This document shows positions 34,757 to 47,400 of a stretch of 64,000 nt of DNA, one piece after another; position 1 is the stretch's first letter, and each line of letters begins with the position of its first letter. The notes beneath the pieces were generated by a model. That model was not told the origin of the DNA and did no database searches. It saw only the letters and a program-made list of their open reading frames with translations. This stretch comes from Dysidea avara. Lineage: Eukaryota > Porifera > Demospongiae > Dictyoceratida > Dysideidae. The stretch spans positions 6,560,001 through 6,624,000 of the forward strand of contig NC_089274.1 of assembly GCF_963678975.1 (NCBI RefSeq), in the 5' to 3' direction. The translations under genes and the position numbers were made by a program.

Positions 34757-35911
34757 TAATAAATTATGTCACGCATACCATTTGCCATTTTAAGCTTTGA
34801 ACTGGTTGTTCTAGATTCTTCTAGGCTTAAGATTTCTGACAAGTATGCCACCTCAGTCTACCGGTCATGGGTGTTGTGGGAGGGAAGTGGGAAACAAGAA
34901 TGTGCAATGTCACTGTACTGTTATGATTTCATTGTCTAGAAAGATACACTGCCAAGAAGTTAACGAGAGTATGCAAATCAGTGGAAATGCCATAACACCC
35001 TCTGGCAAAATGTCCCAAGGTCACAAATTCTGTGTCTCCCCCATATTACTGTGAACGATGAATAGCTACCATCCAACTGTGTGAAAATTTCAGTGATTGC
35101 AGCTAATCAATAATGTAAGCTATATAGCATACCTTGCAATAATGATAGTTTTAATTATTTTTAGATTTCATACTTAGGCACACATAACTGTGTATATATG
35201 CAAGTGTATAATTGCCCATGAATCGTATGGCTATACAAATTACTTGTACCCACCTTCACACTGAGACCGTACAACTTGTACTGCTACTATTCAAAGTATT
35301 TATTTATGTTTAATAGCGTATATTGTACATTGAGGCGTATAATGTACACATGTGTACATTCTTAGCATTAGTACATAGTTATACACAGTCACTTTCAGAC
35401 AGATAAAATTACACAGATAAAATTAAGTGATGTACTAATCACAATCCAACTATACATGTTGACAAGCATGTCACATGTGAAAAGTCACATATATATACTT
35501 TGAATTATTGCTTTTATTTTATCATTCTGTACAAGCAAAGTGGAAATACCCTTGTCATTGTCACGCAAGTTGCATCACTTGTAGCTACTTGAAAGGAAAA
35601 GAAAACTTAGTGGAATATTTTGAACACATATTCATATAGTGAAGAGCATGCATATACATACATACACAAATTGCCTAGATTGCTTGGGTATCAAGTCACT
35701 AACTGGGAGTTTTTTCTGCACTCTACTATGCTTTCAATGGCCAGTCCCTATAGTGAGACAATAATTTATAAAATTATAATAAATGCATAATTTGACTACA
35801 CCTGTTGAGATGACATTTGCAGTTGCTCACTTACACATATTCCATAGAAATTCGTATGCATCTGGCAGTCTTATCCCTACAAGAGTGTCCATGTTTCATC
35901 TAACCCTATAC

Positions 35912-36063
35912 ACTCACACACACACTCACACACATGCACACACACAAATACACACACACGTACATGTACACGCACACACGCACACGTATACACACACACA
36001 CACACACAGACACACACAGACACACACAGACACACAGACACACAGACACACACAGACAGACAG

Positions 36064-36097
<34 letters not shown>

Positions 36098-36152
36098 ACA
36101 CACACACAGAGACACACACAGACACACACACACAGACACACACAGACACACA

Positions 36153-36190
<38 letters not shown>
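35912..36190. repeat. (CA)n-rich microsatellite
   Basis: ~280 bp of CA with interspersed CAGA units. It is absent at the matching place in copy A (near 30990). The His/Thr and Cys/Val frames over it are artefacts. Confidence 0.97.
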
Positions 36191-36192
<2 letters not shown>

Positions 36193-36832
36193 GTACTGCT
36201 AACCTACAACTACATAACTATATTAACAAGCACACAGGGATGCATATCAGCAAAAACAATCTGATGGACAGAAACTAAAAATAGAATGATGTAATGCTAC
36301 ATGTATTAGTTGCATTCAACAATGTCATATGACCACTACTGCTATAAATCAATGGTAATAGGTCTACTTGTGGTATACATTCTTGTCACATCTACTAATC
36401 AAATTATCATAAATATACATGCAGTCAGTTGCTATACCATACCACATGATAACAGATCATATTACTATTACAAACATGTGATTCATCCGATAATGTAGAT
36501 AGTGTCAGTTTACAGTATTCAGTTTTGTAACTGTACACACCTATTGTGGGCAGTGTAAACAAACACACATATACAATGTACTGTATACATAAGCTCAATA
36601 CAGTAGCTATACGTGTGAGTTGTATAACAGCACTATAGTTGTATTTGGAAGCATGTGCATTTTCTGTGCTGAGTTATGTTGCTGTTGATACTATATACAA
36701 ATTTATTTCCTGTTTGTAAAAGATATATATAGACAGGATGTTATCAATCATGATAGTGACAGCTCAGCATCTGAACACTGTAACTTGATGGGTGTACAGG
36801 CTTCTAAGCCTCAACCCAAATCACATCATAAT

Positions 36833-36882
36833 CATAATCATAATCATAATCATCATAACATCATAATCATAATCACACTCAG
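36833..36882. repeat. (ATAATC)n short tandem repeat
   Basis: About eight imperfect hexamers, found only in copy B. Confidence 0.85.
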
Positions 36883-37675
36883 ATTACAGTCATTTAATAA
36901 AATTTGAGTAACAAGAAATTATGAAACTTTCATTGGTTTGCATAGGACCTGCAGCTAGCTATTGAATGAAATTATATGTTTTAATGAACAGTCAAACTGC
37001 CTCAGGGTATATATAGTCACAGTATACAGACCTAAATACATATCAAAATGAGATACTTCTGTGGTGTGCAAAATGTAGTGATGAGTATATACTAGTATGT
37101 TATTATTGGCTACATATATATGAGGCAAATACTTGAAAAATGCCTACATTGCATGCATATAAATGGCTTTATTTAGCCTAGTAGTACTTCACAAAATTCA
37201 ACAAAACCATGCATCTTAATGATGCAATAGCAGCAATTGCATCATTGTTGTGTATTAGCTACTCAGATCATAGTGTGATATTTATTGAGACTGATCATAT
37301 TTAGTAAGTAAACTGTTGTATATATAGCAAATGTTGATAGGAACATAACATATAGGTATGTGCATGAGGATCTGTCGTTACGAAATTTGATGTGAATTTT
37401 AAGACTGAACTGAACTTAGTCTTGTGGTAAATGTAGATATATAGTAACTTTTGAACTGAAACTAAAGTACTATATGAGACACTTAGCTCAAAACAACAAA
37501 TTGGGGATAGTGGTGATGACCTGTTAGAGCTGTCCTACAAAAAAGTTGAGAACAATATTGCTGTTCTGGGAGAAAATAATTGTGTATGGCATATTAAACA
37601 GTGGGTGTGCATTAGTGTATACTGTGTAAAATATATAGGTCAGCAGTAATTATATAACTCACAAAAAATTGTAAG

Positions 37676-37885
37676 TACACATTCATCATGTATAAACAAT
37701 TGGAACAATCTCCCCATCAAATTCCCTTGAATCATTTGTAGCAAACTTAAACCAATACATGTAACTTAAGTCTCTTCAAATGTGTATGTATGCATGCACC
37801 TATTGTGTGTGTGTAATTCTTCTTTGGACTGGTCCCTTGGACAAATCGGCAAATGCTGCCTGTCCAGTATTAAATTCAAATTCAA
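37676..37885 (+). mobile_element. LINE 3' end remnant
   Basis: Plus-strand translation gives NNWNNLPIKFP, then after a shift ESFVANLNQYM and a stop, followed by a ~130-bp tail ending in aaattcaaattcaaaagg. This is the C-terminus and 3' UTR of a non-LTR retrotransposon. Confidence 0.6.
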
Positions 37886-39901
37886 AAGGCCATAGCTAGG
37901 ATTAGCATAACTGTCATCTTATTACTCACATGCTTGTAGTCAGTATTATGTAGTGGCATCATTAAACAGATGCATCATGTATATGCACTCTGTCGGACTG
38001 TTCAATTGTACATTTGCTTTGTGTTGTACTAGACCTTAATTGGTATGATCAAGAGTTCATAATATTAAAGAGAGAGACTACTGCACTGAGTCAAGTAAAA
38101 TCAATGTCTCTACTGGTGATAAGAGTTGTTGATTGGTGGTGAGCAGGACAAGCCTTTATACTTGACTCAGTTCTTTCCATGGAAGTGTTCCAGTTAGACA
38201 TTCTTTCACTACCTAATGTTATGAATCTTTGGTATGATACACTGTAATCTAACTGGTCTGGGTGATGGTTATTACACTAGTATTGGTATGTCAATCACTT
38301 CCTGAAAATAGTGTAATACAAGATACAATCATTTGATCAACTACAAAAACTTCCTTAGTTGTTTTAATATTTTATAAGCCATGAAGTCACACTATACGGA
38401 AGCATTACATATTTATGCAGTAGTCATGCATAGTGATGTATTGCAAATGCATATGGTTGCTTTTGAAGCTTCATTTCTGTGTTCAGGCAGTATAGCTGTG
38501 CTCTTATACTAAATACAGAGGCCTGAGGATATAAAGCTAATCTATGCACCCAATGCATGACACAGTTTTGGGAATGTGTAAATGGTACAAGATGGAGTTT
38601 AGGTTGCAATTTAGAATGCTCAAGGAATATTCGGTACTTGTTTGGAATAAAATAATGGGAAAGCATAACTGAAATATAAGTATCAGCATGAAACATTAGA
38701 ATTTGGCTCTCACAAAATTTCATGTTTACATACAGTGTATGATAGTTAACACAGTGATGAAACTTTTCACTTAGTGGCAATAACTATAACTTGATACATA
38801 TAGATGGCAATAATGTATAATGGATACATTTATTATTGATTTATTTATTATTTTTACTGGGCAGGCAGTGTTTACTAATTATGCCCAGGGGAAAAAATTA
38901 CAAGTAGAGGGGGGGGGGGGGATTTACAAGGGGGAACATATGTACAAGTAGCTATTTACAAATGATTAGTTAGCTACAAATGTTATCTAGAAATAACTTC
39001 TTATCAGTCATTTCAATGAATATGGTATATACATGGGATTATGAAATGTAAGCAGGTATTATGTAATGCACAGAAACCATTCAGTATGGTTTTTGTACTA
39101 TATGTAATTGTGCCATATGACACTAACATGCTAATTATATACAAATGTAAAGTTTGCAGCAGCCATCTTAAACATAACTATTGCCACCCAATAAACCAGC
39201 ATGCAGCACTGGGGTGCCTATATATGCACTACTCAGGTACTCAAGTCTGTGCAAGCCAGTCCTCCTGGGGAAAGACTAGTAACCCGCAGGAGTACCATTC
39301 AAGTTATAAGGATAGATGCCACAGAACCTAAAATTCTGCAGCACTGCTAAGTAAGACAAGTACAGTTGAGCATTTACTTCCCGAGATGAGACCAGGTCAT
39401 CAAGCCCCCATTAAACAGCTCCATGGGTAGTGTAATCTTGCTCAAGGATAAAACACATAAGACCGTATCTGTGGAGAATCCAACAAATTTTATTTATATG
39501 TGTACTGGTTAAACTGGTTCACCAGTGTTATTTGATCGTGTTATGAGATGCTATCTTTTGAGCTTATTGAAAGATTAGGATAGGTAGCAGACCATACAGA
39601 CAAAGTAATACTGGTAGTGGTGACTGTTTAATTAGAGTGTTCTGTTACCAAGAAATGTGATGATGTGTGTGGAGTGCAAAAAGACATCTTCACCAAACAG
39701 GAATTGATACTTGCCTGTGGTCCCACTTTGTATATTAGAGTCCACATACACACTTAGACTTCTAAATCATGATATCTTCATAATCATAGATCCCTTCACT
39801 TGTACACAGACACGTTTGCATTTGTAGACCAAGGAAGTTATCTAATAAGGATACCCCACCATAGTCCAAAGCCCCTACAGATAATGTCTTTCATGCTAGT
39901 A

Positions 39902-40435
39902 ACAGTGTTGGGGCAATTACTTTTTAAAAATACCTCGTTACATATTACATAATTACTTGCAACTGAACTATTTAGTTATAGTAACATATTACCCATAAAA
40001 TAAAGTAACTATAATAATAATATTACATATTATATTACCTATTATATTACCTTGTGTCCACAGCCTTAAGCTGTCACATGTGAAACTACCACCTTATCAC
40101 GTGACATGATTGCGCTGTTGGTCAACGTGAAAATCTTGGTTATAAGTAGAAGCTGGTGAAGAAACTTCATTCAGTAGGCTTCGTTACTTCATTGTGGCTA
40201 TGAGTTACTCAGTGGATTACTAACGAGATTAGTAACTTGTAGTAATAATATTATATGTAATATTAGACTCGTTACAGTAACTTCATTACTTAGGTAACAT
40301 GTTACATTTACAAGTAAAGTAACTTGAGTTACATTACCTGTTTTGTGTATGTCGTTACGTTACTTTGATACTACAAAAGTAATAATTATTACATAACGTG
40401 TTACCTAAGTAACTCGTTACCCCAGAAAAGTGGGA
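39902..40435. mobile_element. hAT-like MITE of the CAGTGTTGGGG type
   Basis: Left end cagtgttggggcaattactt and right end gtaactcgttacccca face each other, with many internal gttac/gtaac repeats. Such MITEs are widespread in animals. The right tip is worn (ccccagaaaag instead of ccccaacactg). Copy A shows the empty site near 33170. Confidence 0.75.
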
Positions 40436-40554
40436 GCATAAGAACTTTTTTCAGCTTTAAATTTTTTGATAAACAAATAAAAATTGCTGTTAGCTAATTT
40501 ACAATAAAAATATATTTTTGAAATAATTGAAAGATCCTAGCACATTGTAACTGT

Positions 40555-41463
40555 TTATCCTATTTTTATGACGCACTTGAAGAATGACACATCATCAACA
40601 ACAAATTCAGGGTTATCCAGTATTGATAGTGGAGCAAATTTAGGACAACCAGTTGCCACATTCATGTCTGATTTTGGACGATGAAAACTAGTGCTGATTG
40701 GGTTGGGTCTGAATGACTGTACAATATTGTTGTTCCCTTTCTGGTTCACTAATGTCATTGTCACCATATGCTGGAATGGCCATTCCAGTAAAGCATCATA
40801 TTCTCCCTTCATGATGGTAAGGAAGTAAGATATGTAACATCCCTTGCCACTACCATCACCATCTAAATACACACGTAGGCACAGTTTGTACCCAAACCTG
40901 CTGGTATAAAATGGTGCTGAATACAAACTGACGGTCTTTCCTAGTAGAGCATCCCTCCTACGTCTGGTGATATCTGGTATCTTCCATATGTAGTGACCAT
41001 CATATGAAGTAGCTTGAAGTGTTTGTAAGGTAAGAGACACTTCCTCATAAGTATGGTTGATCTCGTTGACACTAGCTTGCAGGGATTTTAACAGATCCTC
41101 AACTCCAGTTAACCGGAAAGATATATCATCTTGCTTGCTCTGCAGTCCAGTGATCTGCAATGGTTTCTCTTTGTCTTGATCACCAATTATCTCAAGTTTT
41201 TTCTTAGTCTTATCCAACTCAGTGTGGAGTATTTGCTTCATTACTTCATAATTCTTATTAGTAATACCATTCTGTCTGTGCATTCCACTAGACAGAAACT
41301 TTCCAACTAACAAGAGATGTTGTTTTATGCACTTCTCCATGTGTGTTTCTAATTCCAAGCTGGTGCCAGAAAATGAGCAACCCAAGAAGTCAAAAAGACA
41401 TTGTTGTGTCCTTTTAGCCAAAGAGAAACCATGTGGGTTATTAGGATCCAAATGAGAGTTCAT
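40555..41463 (-). CDS. Terminal exon of TRAF gene 4 (finger 5, coiled coil, MATH)
   Basis: Acceptor (ttgttttacag) before ATG at 41463; 302 residues to TAA. Finger 5 (CLFDFLGC...THMEKC) is intact. The coiled coil (NYEVMKQILHTELDKTKKK) leads into MATH at about residues 344-492. The MATH has CLRVYLDGDG and a private Gly-Cys in GKGCYISYF. The tail CVIKIG differs from the CDI tails of the other genes and is matched only by the pseudogene (CVIHIG), confirming their close relation. Confidence 0.92.
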   Translation of the reverse strand: MNSHLDPNNPHGFSLAKRTQQCLFDFLGCSFSGTSLELETHMEKCIKQHLLLVGKFLSSGMHRQNGITNKNYEVMKQILHTELDKTKKKLEIIGDQDKEKPLQITGLQSKQDDISFRLTGVEDLLKSLQASVNEINHTYEEVSLTLQTLQATSYDGHYIWKIPDITRRRRDALLGKTVSLYSAPFYTSRFGYKLCLRVYLDGDGSGKGCYISYFLTIMKGEYDALLEWPFQHMVTMTLVNQKGNNNIVQSFRPNPISTSFHRPKSDMNVATGCPKFAPLSILDNPEFVVDDVSFFKCVIKIG

Positions 41464-44400
41464 CTGTAAAACAATAACATTTTTATTAGCTATGTACAGT
41501 GCATGCACATATTACTAGAATGCTATATATATATGTATATTGTCAGAGCTAGGAATAGAAATTATGCTTGTAGAATAATAGTGTTGAAAAACTTTGAGGT
41601 GGTTAAAACTTACATGTATTATAAGATATTATGATCACTAAACCATGGATTCTAGTGTTGAGCACAGATTTCGCATGATTATATGAATCAGTTCATTCTC
41701 TCAATACTGTCAGCAAGTAATATAGCTAACAGGTGAGCTCTTCATCAAGTTGGTATTTATGCATGTTATGATATGTGGGAGAAATGGGTGGACAAAATGA
41801 AAGAGTAAGCCATAGGATATTATCAGGCCCAACAATGGACTACAAAGAGCATACAGTAGTGGACATGTCAGTTATTTGGTGAGTTCTACACAGAAAGAGA
41901 TTTAGCACACCATCATCAAAATGACACAAAAGCCATTCCTCCAATTGCAAAAGTTTTAATGGCTCCAAACTGAAGAAAATGTTTACTGTTGAAAGATTTT
42001 ATGTAAGTGAGAGATCCATATACAGTGGAACCTGGACCCCACTTATCCAGATTTTTGGTTATCTGAACTATAGAAATGACTGCTCTATTAGAGTAGTGAC
42101 TGTTATTAGGGTAGTCGAAAATACAAAAATATCTATCAAGAATGCTTTTATGCTTAATCATACACACTTTCAGAGTTATGGACTTTTCAGACTTATGGAC
42201 CACACCTGGTCCCAAGGGGTCCAGATAACTGAGGTCCACTGTGCTGTACTTGCAAACTCTGCATTTTCAAAATTCTAAATTGACTCCTTACTCATGAACT
42301 ATGCCATTTGTATTTATCCTTAATAATTTTAAAAAATCACATATTCTTACTATTGAGCTATAATTCAAGTCAATTTGTAGCTATGAGGGCTTACATTCCC
42401 TTAATTACTTTCTCCTTAGCCATCACTCATTAAATAGGATAATGATGGCAGAGGTAATGACATTTCAACTATGTTATAGGCTAGTAAGGCTACTGAAGTG
42501 AACTTAATGCCATCAGGAACTATGCAAAGTTTGTGATCATTTTAAATCTATAAGAAGTCAGCTTGGCTTTCATGTTGACAGACAAATGAAATATATATAT
42601 ATATATTATAGTCAATATTTTTCTTTGGTTGAGATGTAGCTACATTTTGTTGAGATGAGGCTGGCCATCATGTGCTTTAGGGGGACATTGGTCTTCTGTA
42701 TATCATCATATAGCATTGATCTGACTTATACCACATAGCAAGTTATTAGAAAATTTTGCAGATGGGACAAAATCTGATTTTCAAAGGTTTTAAATTTTAA
42801 AGAATACGTAACTCTGGTGTATTTCAAAAAACATGGAAACTGGTGTCATAAACTATGAAAGATACACATATAATATGTTTGCCAACAACTGACTTACTGC
42901 TACCCAATCACTATACACCAGAGAGATTACTGGTTAAAACACGAGTGATGAGGTGTCTATGCCAAAAATCTGTGATCACATGAAGGCAAGTTACTTTTAA
43001 TTGTGGGAGAACAACAGGTTTTGGGAGTTTATTTCCAAAGAAAGAAGCCTCTTTGAAAATATATCCAGAAATAAAAACCCATGCAAAAAATTGTCCACTA
43101 TACAGTATATGTGACTGGGTCTGAGAAAACCAGTATCGCCCACTTGTACTGTAAATGTCCTTTCATTTTAGCCAGTATTGAGATCTGAATGACCTGGCCT
43201 AATTCATCTCTACACCTTTCTCTTTAAGATTTTTAAACAGCCTCCTCTGGACCTCCATCTCCCACCCCTTTTGAAGCTCACCTGATACAGTCAACCTCAA
43301 TTTAAAAACTATCTAAAATGGCAGGAAACTTAGCTGTTGGGTACTTGTACAGTGGATGCTCTGGAAGGTAAGGAATTGGTGTAAAATGTGTGAAAGTTTG
43401 GTACATGTAGCTTCAACCATTGGCAAGCTACAACACATCAAATACTTAAAGCTGGAATTTTTAAATAGACAATAAGGAATTTCTTAGACTGAGTAACATA
43501 TTCTGAGGGTAGGTTCAATGCTGCCACCCTCATCATCTAGCACTTTATTAGTGGTTACCCCCAGCTGTCCAGCACTTAATATATAGCCAGCACTGGGGGT
43601 GGTGACAAAGGCATTCTATCTAGCCTGAGAAAAAATGGATAAGTACGATTGCTTAGATTAATGTAAACATATATTTATGTCTTACTTAGCTAGTATATAA
43701 TACATAGAAATATTAAAGAAGCTTATAATCTATGTGAATAACTCACTTCTCTCTTGGGAATGGTGATATTGCATCCATTAGGACACTTGATTGGAATGTA
43801 AGAACATTCTTTCTCATGTTCCTATAACAAACAATCAATCATGATGTACACGGTATTAAAATGTCAATACCTTCTGTTGATCATAAGGAACCTCTTCCTT
43901 ACACCACTGACATGATTGTCTTCTGTACTGACACTGTTTTAAGTGATCATCAAGTTGTGATCTTGTGATCTCCTCACTACAACCTTCATTGGGACATGAT
44001 ACCTTACACTCCTCCTTTATGTGATTCTGCAACACAAATTACCATAATGTACAATAAATTATAGTACACTGCTAATAATGCAATTATATACACATAACTA
44101 GTATAATATTATAATGCTTAGCCTATAGAGGTAATTACCTATTCATATATCCCACGAAATGCTTTCTAAAAGCAACCAAAAACAGCCCATTATTTTTAAG
44201 AGCCAAACCAAGCCACTTATTATGTAAAACTCTACTTGAAAAGTAGGCTGCAATATTAGCACATTTGTGTATCAGAGTAGTGACTGCTCTATTAGAGTAT
44301 TTCAATATTGTTACTGTGAGATGTAATTATAATCAGACAAGAAACAGTCAATATAATAAAATTACACCCTATTTTTATGAGAAGGATAATGTTTGGTGAA

Positions 44401-47400
44401 TCTATGATTTCCTTTCTTTGGGCATGCACACTGTGAAATCAATCTACATCATTGACATCAAAGGCATCAGCAAAAGGCAGCATCATCAAAGGCATCAGCT
44501 AAATTTTATGTCATGTTGGCAGAATGCTCACTGCTTCTGCTAGCCCATTATGCTCAAAATTATTTGGTGAAACCCAACAGCCATTTAGTATACAAACTTC
44601 AGACTAGTAGCTAAGTGCAAACATTTTAGTTTGTGATTAATTAAAAGTTGGGATATTCCAAACAAATTATGTTTTGCATAATGGTATATATTTTCATCTA
44701 TAGCTAATTTCCCAAGCTATTAGCTATCACCCATGAATGTGCAAACAATTTAAACACCAGCAAAACAGGTACAACCTACTTGCATCACACTAACTCACAA
44801 ACCTGAAAATGACGATATTGACCAATCCAGTTCCCACAGTTAGAACAACGTACAGTTGAATTGTCAATCTCTTTAGATATTGCTTTATCATGGTAATACT
44901 GTAACAATATGAGATACATACTGTAACTGTAGAAAAGTAATATATAGCTATTGGTACTTCAAGCAACTCTACAGTATCAATTGTATCATTACACATTTGA
45001 AATAATTTATATATACAAGTAGAAGGAAAAATAAAAATAAAAGTATTGAAACAAGGGAGTAGCTAAAAAGTAGTGAAACAAGAAAGCAGCCTATATAGTT
45101 ATCTGCAGATTACTAGTGAACATTAATCCCTTATTTTAGTCTACATATAACGTACTGAATTAGTGATTAAATGTCCACTAGTATATCTGCAGGTAGCTAT
45201 AGGCAGCTTTCTTGTTTCACTACTTTTTAGCTTCACTGCTTTTTTTCCTACTTTTCCTTCTACTTGTTTGTTTACTTTTACAACATAATTATAATGAACC
45301 CATACATACCACATCAAAAGATAGTGTGGCACCAGGCATGACATAAAACTTAATCTTGGAACTGAATGTGCACCCCAACAATCAACTACCAAAAGGTGAA
45401 GAGATGAAGTGGTCATTACGCTTCAGCTATGTTTTGCCTGCAATTACACATAAAGAAGAGTACAAAAGTGTCTCTGCAATCAATCCAGTTGATACAGAAA
45501 ATACAGGTGGTAAGCATGATAGCCAGCCACAGGGAAGTTGTATCACACTACCTCAAATCAATACGTCAGCAAACAAACCTGGAACACAAAGGTAAGTCCA
45601 TGATGCATGTATTGTAAGAACTGCGGCATGCCAAAAGACACTTGTCAGGCTTACATTTGTCTGAAGGCAGGCAAGCAGGCGGGCAGGCAGGCAGGAAGGT
45701 AGGCAGGCGGGTGGTCGGGCAGGTAGGCAGGTGGGCAGGCAGGCAGGCAGGTAGGAAGGGAGGCAGGAAGCAACTAGAAAGGCAGACAGAAACTATTTGA
45801 CATTTACACAGATTCCTGCTACATTACTGAATAGAAAATTCAGCTAAATTGCTGACTGCTATATTGACTGCTGCATCACATGTTTTGGTTTTATATTTCC
45901 TTATCCAATACTCCCAGTACTTTAAAATCAAAAAGGTCCACACTATGATGGATAGCCTATCAGCATGCATACTGATTTTAAGTTTTTTCAGTGACCAATT
46001 TACCCTGCAGCATGACAAAAAATGCACTTGCAATTTTTGAAAAAGTACATTTTTTGACAATCTCTTTAATTGCACTCCTTCTACCAATTTGTAAACAAGA
46101 AAGTAGATGTGCTGCAATAATAATATGCCCTTTATAGCCTCATAAGGCTTACACAAGTTATGAATTTATTAAGTGTTGTAATTAAAAGTAAATTAATGGA
46201 AGATGAAGAAAAATTTAAAAAATACAAAGAAATATAATGCTGAACTGACTTAGCTCAAATATAGTATGAGTAATGTCCCACCCGAGGGATCAGTGTTTCA
46301 AAATGCACACTTGTCTGTCATGCCTGGATGCATTGGCTTCCTTGGCCACACAACTCAGTATTGTGTGTCCTGATGTTTAAGTGGTGTTATATACCAGCCC
46401 CTAAATTAGTAACATTCTGATGGCTTAAAATTATAATTTATTATAGTCTTCATCACAATACCTCAAAAAAGCTCTAAGAGTTGGTATAATGGTGGAACTT
46501 CACTTGGTAACTTGTAGATCACTGCAAGTTTGTTAAGCAAGGTAATATACATCTTACAGTATATACACTATTATGCACGTATGCAATTTTGCAAGTGACC
46601 AGCAGGTTTCATTATTTTCACTATTTTCTTTGCAAAATCTGGTAGCCCTAATGGCCAAAGTGCTGTATACTACAACAAATGGTACACATGCAGTTATACA
46701 CTGTTTAACTTACATCAGTGAATTCTGTTTTCACTTGGCATTCATTGCAGAAGAAGTTCTTGGACCTAAAGAGTGAAAGAATGTATGACTGATCATGAAT
46801 TATAATTATATGTAACAGATTGAAACATACTACAGTAGAGGACACTTTGGGATCAACCAAAAGTGTCCTGATTATCGAGGTATCCTGTTGACATTATGCA
46901 GGTGTCCTCATTTTCAAGTGTACTGATTACTGGATACAATAATCTATTGTCAAGCTCGTAATCATTCAAGCACTTGGAAAGGCCCATACATACAATAGCA
47001 CAATTATAAATGTTCTAATGGTAATGTTATATTGGTGCTAACAGATGGTATTATGAGTCATGGTATGCATATCATTACAAGTCAACATATATAGGATAAC
47101 TCTGACCATAAACCACGTTCAGTATTCTTCCATTGTGCTTGTACACTTTTGTCAAGCTAGCTAGCTACATACACGTAGCTATATGATACACTATCACAAC
47201 AGATAAGTTCCTCCGAGCCATTGCCATAACTAATGCCATACTTTGGACACATGTGTACAGTGTTGTCTCCTGAATCTTCTTGAAAGAATCATCATTATCT
47301 TCTCCAGTATCACTTTGTCAGGAACTGATCACCACTTTCAGATGCAAAACTGCAATGACATTATCAATCCCTTTCTCAGTCTTTTTTCCTGTCGCTGCTA

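Larger units (their letters stand above)
34789..41527. repeat. Segmental duplication copy B (matches 29869-34082)
   Basis: Contains the last exon of gene 4 at its right end and about 5.7 kb of its 3' flank. Longer than copy A because of insertions: a 280-bp (CA)n tract, an (ATAATC)n tract, about 1 kb at 37.2-38.25 kb with a LINE tail, a T-rich and poly-G patch near 38830-38930, and a hAT-like MITE at 39902-40435. No other gene is recognised; short frames such as 39041-39331 have decayed counterparts in copy A (32399-32620). Confidence 0.85.

Noticed and set aside
34120-34851. Small conserved protein shared with 12680-12871
   Set aside because: The similarity is the foldback family II arm, present in both orientations; not a gene.
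35783-36278. Long His/Thr and Cys/Val open frames on both strands
   Set aside because: They are translations of a (CA)n microsatellite; all frames stay open for trivial reasons.
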